The notes beneath the pieces were generated by a model, which saw nothing but the letters and a program-made list of their open reading frames with translations, searched no databases and was not told where the DNA came from. 64,000 nucleotides of DNA, from assembly GCF_910592395.1 (NCBI RefSeq), contig NC_088308.1, positions 21,219,501-21,283,500 of the forward strand. The letters run 5' to 3'. How positions within the stretch are numbered: the first letter of the stretch is position 1; every line of letters begins with the position of its first letter. Both the position numbers and the translations under genes were made by a program. The stretch is from Lineus longissimus (lineage: Eukaryota > Nemertea > Pilidiophora > Heteronemertea > Lineidae). Positions 59,501 to 64,000 of this stretch are shown here, in pieces.

Positions 59501-62500
59501 TGATATTCCATTGTCGGGTGCCGAATTTATTTCAGTGTTTATCAAAGGAATTTATCTTTTATAAGACAACCTCTCTCTCTCTCTCTCTCTCTCTAAATAG
59601 GGACACCCTTGGTACTGACAAGTGCTGTCCCTAATTGAGATGTGTCCTTAATACTGAGTAAGATTGAATTTAATGAACATGATGGATAAGGTCCTATCGC
59701 TGATGCAGAGGTTTTCTTTTGACTTGAGAGGTGTTTGCTAAGGAAGGTTCCACTGTATGTTCTTGCGTTAAATGATCTTTATGTCATATTATCATGCACA
59801 AAAGAAATGTAAGATTTGAAATTCCGACCAGGATGTAAACTCAGTTGTCTTTTCGGGCTTTCCATAAGGTTTGAAATAGGCCAATGGGTTGAGTTATCAG
59901 GCGATGTGTGGTTTACAAAACCTGATCTTTTGATTTGTTGAAAAAATGACTTTGACAACCACTTTTCTTGCTGAAATTTATGGATGAATGGTTTCTCCAG
60001 TCTAATACATATGCTGATTGTTTGCATGTTTAACCCAGAGTTTTAAAAAGAAAGTACATATGTAGTTAGAATTTCAGTCATGATTTTGATCTATTTATGA
60101 GGGTCTTTTCTAATTCGTGACTTAAAACCTCTCAAAGAGGACACCCTTGGGTCTGACAAATGCTGTCCTAAGTGCCAAACAAAATGTGTACCACGTCTAT
60201 TAAAAAAATTAAATTAAATTTTAAAATTTCCAATTTTGCCTATGTACTAAACATAAATTTCAGAACTGCGTCATGTAGACAGATATACAATTACATGTAC
60301 TATGAATACCAAGTTTCAGCAAATGCGTATGCATGATATTAATAACTGCACTACAGCATTGAGTATATCATTATTTATATTTTCCCTGGCCACCAGTAAT
60401 TACGAATGGCGTACCTCTTTATAAGACAGTTAAATTTGTATCTATTCATGCAGGTGTTGACATGTCTCCTGGTGAGCTCCATATCGCCGTGTTCGAGGGA
60501 AAGAAGACACATCTGGGCAGTGCAAAGATCCAGTACAAGTCAAGCAGTGACATGATCAGTGAAATATTACCGACACTCGCCACGCCTGTAGAAATGATGT
60601 GTGACATTCTCAATCTTGATTCGGCAAACACGGCTGCACTTGATCAACATTTTACGCGATCCTACTATGAACATAGCCCAAGACAAACAGGCCCATTTTA
60701 CAACTTTGCGAATGGAAATATCTGTGAGTATTTCCAAATTACTTCATTGGATCTCTTAATCGATCAACAACTGATTTAAAGTTCATTTGGTAATAGAGCC
60801 GTAAAATATTAGCATAGACATCCTTTTCTGAGTATTCTGAGTTGTTCCCAGGTGGCAGCATAAATGGCAGCACTGGTTCATGCTGTTACTTTTTCTTTGG
60901 GTCCCTAGCCATTGGTAGATCCCAGAAGGAGCTGTGGCACATTGCTTGAATACGATATTCTCATATATATACCCCATTGGGTTAGAAAGGTGCATTAAAA
61001 GCAGTCTGGAGGCGTAAATCCACTGGTAAGCAGAATATTGTAAGTCATGAGTTGAAAAATGGAGTTGAGAGCAAAAATAAAATAGTAAGCTGACATCATC
61101 GTTTCGCTAAAAAATTCTATCTTGTAATTTCCAGCTGAACGAAGTGACAAAGTCTTACCAACACTGCTTCATCTGTCTGCAAAGTTTGGCTTAATGGAGT
61201 TTGCCAAGCTGCTGATAACATTCCCCTCGGCAAGCCTGGCGTACAGGATGGACAACCGTGATGGTCTCAGTCCTAAGGATATCGCAGATGTAGAAAAACA
61301 TGCTGACCTCGTAAAGTTCTTCGAAAACTATGTAAGTTTCAGTAGCATATTAAATATGGGGTTAGGGATTGGGGATGCTCAGTTTTGGAGCAAAATTAGT
61401 TTCCCTTTAAATAACAAGGGTACCCTACTATACTACATGTTGTAATTGTAAAACCATCCTGAGAATATTAGGCCATTTCACTCGATACATACTTACTCCT
61501 TCCCTTGGAAACGTAGTCATGTTGTAGGCCCTGTTTGCAAGAGGATGTACTAACACTAGCAGAGCGGTTCGCGGCACTGGAGGTTCTACTGTTCTTCTGG
61601 CCACAGGTAATTGTGAATTTGAATTTTTTTTTCAAAGTGATGCAATGTTTTTCAGGAAATTGCAATAATGGACCATGAGACCAACTTGATCTATGAAGAT
61701 ATGATGACGGATAACACTACCAATTCCGGTATTCCTGAAGAGGATATTTACCTCAGTATGCACGAAGCCTATCCGCCAAAATATCCAGGTAAATTGCAAG
61801 GAATTTCAGTGTTTCTTCCAGAAATATGGAAGGGCAAGGATTTTGAAGATCGGCAAAAAAGGGACGGGGGAAATGAGAAAACGGGCAGGGTTAGTGGCCT
61901 TCTGTAATAGAAAATGCACTTGCTGTTCTAAACAAAAGGCTGGAAGCACTTTTAGAGGGGCAGGGTGCTGCGCCCTTCCATTTTCACCTGGAAGTGACAC
62001 TGAATTAACAATTTTTTGCCATTTGTTAGTTATCACAACAACTGGTTAAGTTGGCCGCATTATTTTACAATGTATGCCTATGTAGCTTAAACACCTACAA
62101 ATAGCTCTTGGAGCAAAACAGCCTAAATCAATCACCGTTTACTCCTTTGTACTTTGACCTATGCTGGGACCTCAGACAGTGTTACAGCAGGAAAATGCCT
62201 CTACATGTACTTATTTAATCCTAACTTACCTTTACAGTCGAATCCACCCTGGACCAGCAAAGCATCTATGACTATCATCCTGAACCCCATAAAGTGCGGA
62301 AGTGCCTGAAGGTTGTCATGAAACATGATGAGGATAGCAACAGCGATGAGGGACCGAACTTACGGATTCCTAAGGATGAGTTTGCGCCAGGGAGGTCGCG
62401 GTCGGATTCTGTTGAAAGTGATGGTTCGTGTTATCTTGATATGAACGGACTGCCTATTAAGAAGCATTTCGATCATGAGGATGATGATGATGATGATGAC

Positions 62501-62971
62501 TACATTGATGGGGGTAAGTTAAGGACTATTCAAATGTTCTAAATTTGGGCTGGGGCTTATCAAGAAGTAAATGTTCTGGCCATTTTGGGATGTAGTTAAA
62601 AAATCTTTACAACACTACAAGATGTAGCTCATGAAAAGTTGGTGTTGTCAGGATCTGTGATTAAAAAAAGAAACGCTTGGTTAAATAATTGTAGGGAGAC
62701 AGCTGAGAAGAAGAGTCCTTTGAGAATCTGGCAGCCGCTGACACATGTTCTTCCACTTTTAAACCATTTTGTTTTTTTTCAAGAGAGAGCATGGTGGGTT
62801 AAGATATGCTCATGACATGATTTGTGCGTCTTGGTTTCAATGGATCTTAAACGTTTTCTGTTTTTTACCTAAATTCAGAACTAATAAATGGAAAGAAAAT
62901 AGGGTCTGGGACCCCATCTGATATGTCTGATAGTGATACTGGTGAAAGAGACTATCTGTCTCTTGAAGCAG
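56589..62971 (+). CDS. PIK3AP1: BCAP/PIK3AP1-type adaptor, TIR-DBB-ankyrin-YxxM (partial, runs off the right end)
   Basis: Exons: 56589-57623, 58260-58347, 58458-58522, 60454-60723, 61135-61331, 61656-61788, 62238-62513, 62879-62971. Further exons probably lie beyond the window. Residues 1-130 are a BCAP-type TIR domain (SLKIFYCGDGAAWAEYV, FLLVILTP, FGLYCGC). Residues 131-333 are a Ser/Pro-rich linker with SH3 ligands PPRPPAKPK (221-229) and PKPPAKPRK (258-266). The DBB domain starts at FRIFPRKVQYN and continues to ALDQHFTRSYYEH. An ankyrin-like exon follows (LPTLLHLSAKFGLMEFAKLL). Three YxxM motifs (YEDM 61692-61703, YLSM 61749-61760, YLDM 62432-62443) should bind PI3-kinase p85 SH2 domains when phosphorylated. 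The likely role is linking TIR or tyrosine-kinase signals to PI3K at the membrane. The ATG at 56589 follows an acceptor at 56577. Odd: exon 2 ends in phase 1 but exon 3 reads as DBB only in phase 0. Confidence 0.85.
57885..57988. repeat. Fold-back element (hairpin)
   Basis: Nested inverted arms: 57885-57899 pairs with 57974-57988 (CATCCTGAGGAAATC), and 57913-57928 pairs with 57936-57951 (GGCCCTGCACACAAAC). It lies in the first intron of the BCAP-type gene, downstream of exon 1. Confidence 0.75.
58848..59504. repeat. 60-bp minisatellite, about 11 units
   Basis: Units carry GGTGACAGCCAGC at about 60-bp spacing (58931, 58991, ... 59471), with one partial unit near 58866. CACCACCT and CACCGCCT variants occur in runs. 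Because 60 is a multiple of three, both strands look open (for example MMDALSDVSIPLGGAGCHQG repeated on the minus strand). It sits in the intron between BCAP exons 58458-58522 and 60454-60723. A CT run follows at 59569-59595. Confidence 0.9.
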
Positions 62972-64000
62972 GTAGGCTTACTTTATTATGGATAGGTTGA
63001 TGTAAACATGTAGCATGATCTCATCTTTCCGATTGACTATTTCCATTTTTCCTCCTCTCCTTGAAAATAATGAGTTTGTATTCATGGCTGTCATGTTGTC
63101 ACGCAAGTGATTTTGAAAGAAGGCAGGAAGCATCATGACAATTCTCGCCACTTCCCAGAAAATGTTCCCCAGCCTCATTTCGATTGACGAAATATAAGGC
63201 ATTTATCATTAGAGCACAAAAGTAGTCATAGTAGCAGTAGTAATACTAATAGAGGCATCATTTTCAACATCACACCATCTTAAATTCTGTGCCCGTTCGG
63301 TGAGATTGGCTACACTTCACGTTGCCCTTGTTGTTAATCATTAAGGCCTGCTCTAGAGCAGACGTCAGAAGTATCTTAGAATGTAAATGCTTATTGCACA
63401 ACAACTGATAAAGGTAGTGGGATCGGATTGACTAGAAACTAAAATTATTGATCTTGGGTACATGTACATGTGGCAGAAATTTAATAGTAAAAACAGAATT
63501 TATGTTTTAGGCAGTTGTCATTTGGTAAATTCTCCCAATATTGGACTTCCCTCCCCCTTCATTTCAGTGCCTTTCTTATTTCACCTTCTCATTTCACACC
63601 TTGATATACTGTCAGCATTCTGAACCATCAGAGTCAATCGGTCCGTTACTTCCCCTCATGGTGTAACAGAGTTCGGGTCGGTAGAGTGGATCGAACGCTT
63701 GAGGGTCAAGGTGACGTGTCAGATGACCATCTATCAACCATTACCGATTGTTAAAGACCGTTCTCAGTTTCTCCATCCCCTTGTGGCGACTTTTGTGATT
63801 TAAAACTAACCACCACAGCTGTTTCCACATGTATCAAGATGCATGGTTCTCATCAGACATCAGAATCATTTGCATCATTCACAGAATATATAGTAAACCG
63901 GGAAACATCAATGGCTAGCATGTCTGTACATCAACCTGGCTTTGAATCTATTAGTCCCTAGATATACTTTTCTCCTGCCTTGATGAGAGAACAGTTCTAT
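62972..64000. other. Right end: intron of the BCAP-type gene
   Basis: Begins with the donor after 62971. No exon with matching phase was found to the end of the window, so the next exon lies beyond it. Confidence 0.6.

Noticed and set aside
58878-59503. Long open frames on both strands with a 20-residue repeat, looking like a repeat protein gene
   Set aside because: They come from a 60-bp minisatellite (multiple of three) inside an intron of the BCAP-type gene. Both strands are open equally, and no start or splice context supports coding.
51150-59504. CRISPR-like arrays of regular repeats
   Set aside because: The repeats are contiguous, with no unique spacers, and the window is eukaryotic.

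Overview
The window is metazoan nuclear DNA. Genes have many short exons with GT-AG introns, and the non-coding DNA is AT-rich and full of transposon relics and tandem repeats. ACATGTACATGTA-type words are scattered throughout. The gene set (ADAMTS-type protease, SBK kinase, LRRC20, BCAP/PIK3AP1-type adaptor, death-domain adaptor) together with BEL/Pao and LINE elements suggests a marine invertebrate, perhaps a spiralian such as a mollusc or brachiopod, or a non-vertebrate deuterostome. The species cannot be fixed from sequence alone. All gene models below were spliced by eye from splice sites, reading phase and domain matches.

Layout. 0.3-18.0 kb (-): a secreted ADAMTS-like metalloprotease, 16 phase-consistent exons plus a probable terminal exon. 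Its zinc motif carries Asp in place of the third His, and the disintegrin-like module is missing. Its introns hold a roughly 200-bp higher-order satellite (12.4-14.1 kb), a 135-bp triplication (8.8-9.2 kb) and a hairpin-rich repeat. 18.0-21.6 kb: intergenic, with a mariner-like relic. 21.87-22.91 kb (+): an intronless SBK1-type kinase with a compact promoter (CRE, MEF2-like site, TATA-like box). 23-33.4 kb: gene-poor. 33.5-35.15 kb (-): an unrecognised small cysteine-rich single-pass membrane protein. 35.2-39.7 kb: intergenic, with a tRNA-like SINE head and one orphan open exon. 39.8-44.9 kb: a 5'-truncated LINE carrying a BEL/Pao element. Part of the locus is tandemly duplicated, with a full element in one copy and a solo LTR in the other. 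45.5-49.95 kb (-): a death-domain adaptor whose middle contains an RHIM-like segment. 50-52.5 kb: minisatellite. 52.55-55.35 kb (-): complete LRRC20. 56.6-63.0 kb (+, runs off the right end): a BCAP-type adaptor (TIR, SH3-ligand linker, DBB, ankyrin, YxxM motifs).

Functionally, two neighbouring genes look like innate-immune adaptors: the TIR/DBB/YxxM protein, expected to recruit PI3-kinase, and the death-domain/RHIM-like protein. The LRRC20/BCAP head-to-head promoter contains an ETS-IRF composite-like site. The most unusual items are the divergent ADAMTS-like protease, the IMD-like domain order of the death-domain gene, and the duplicated BEL/Pao locus.
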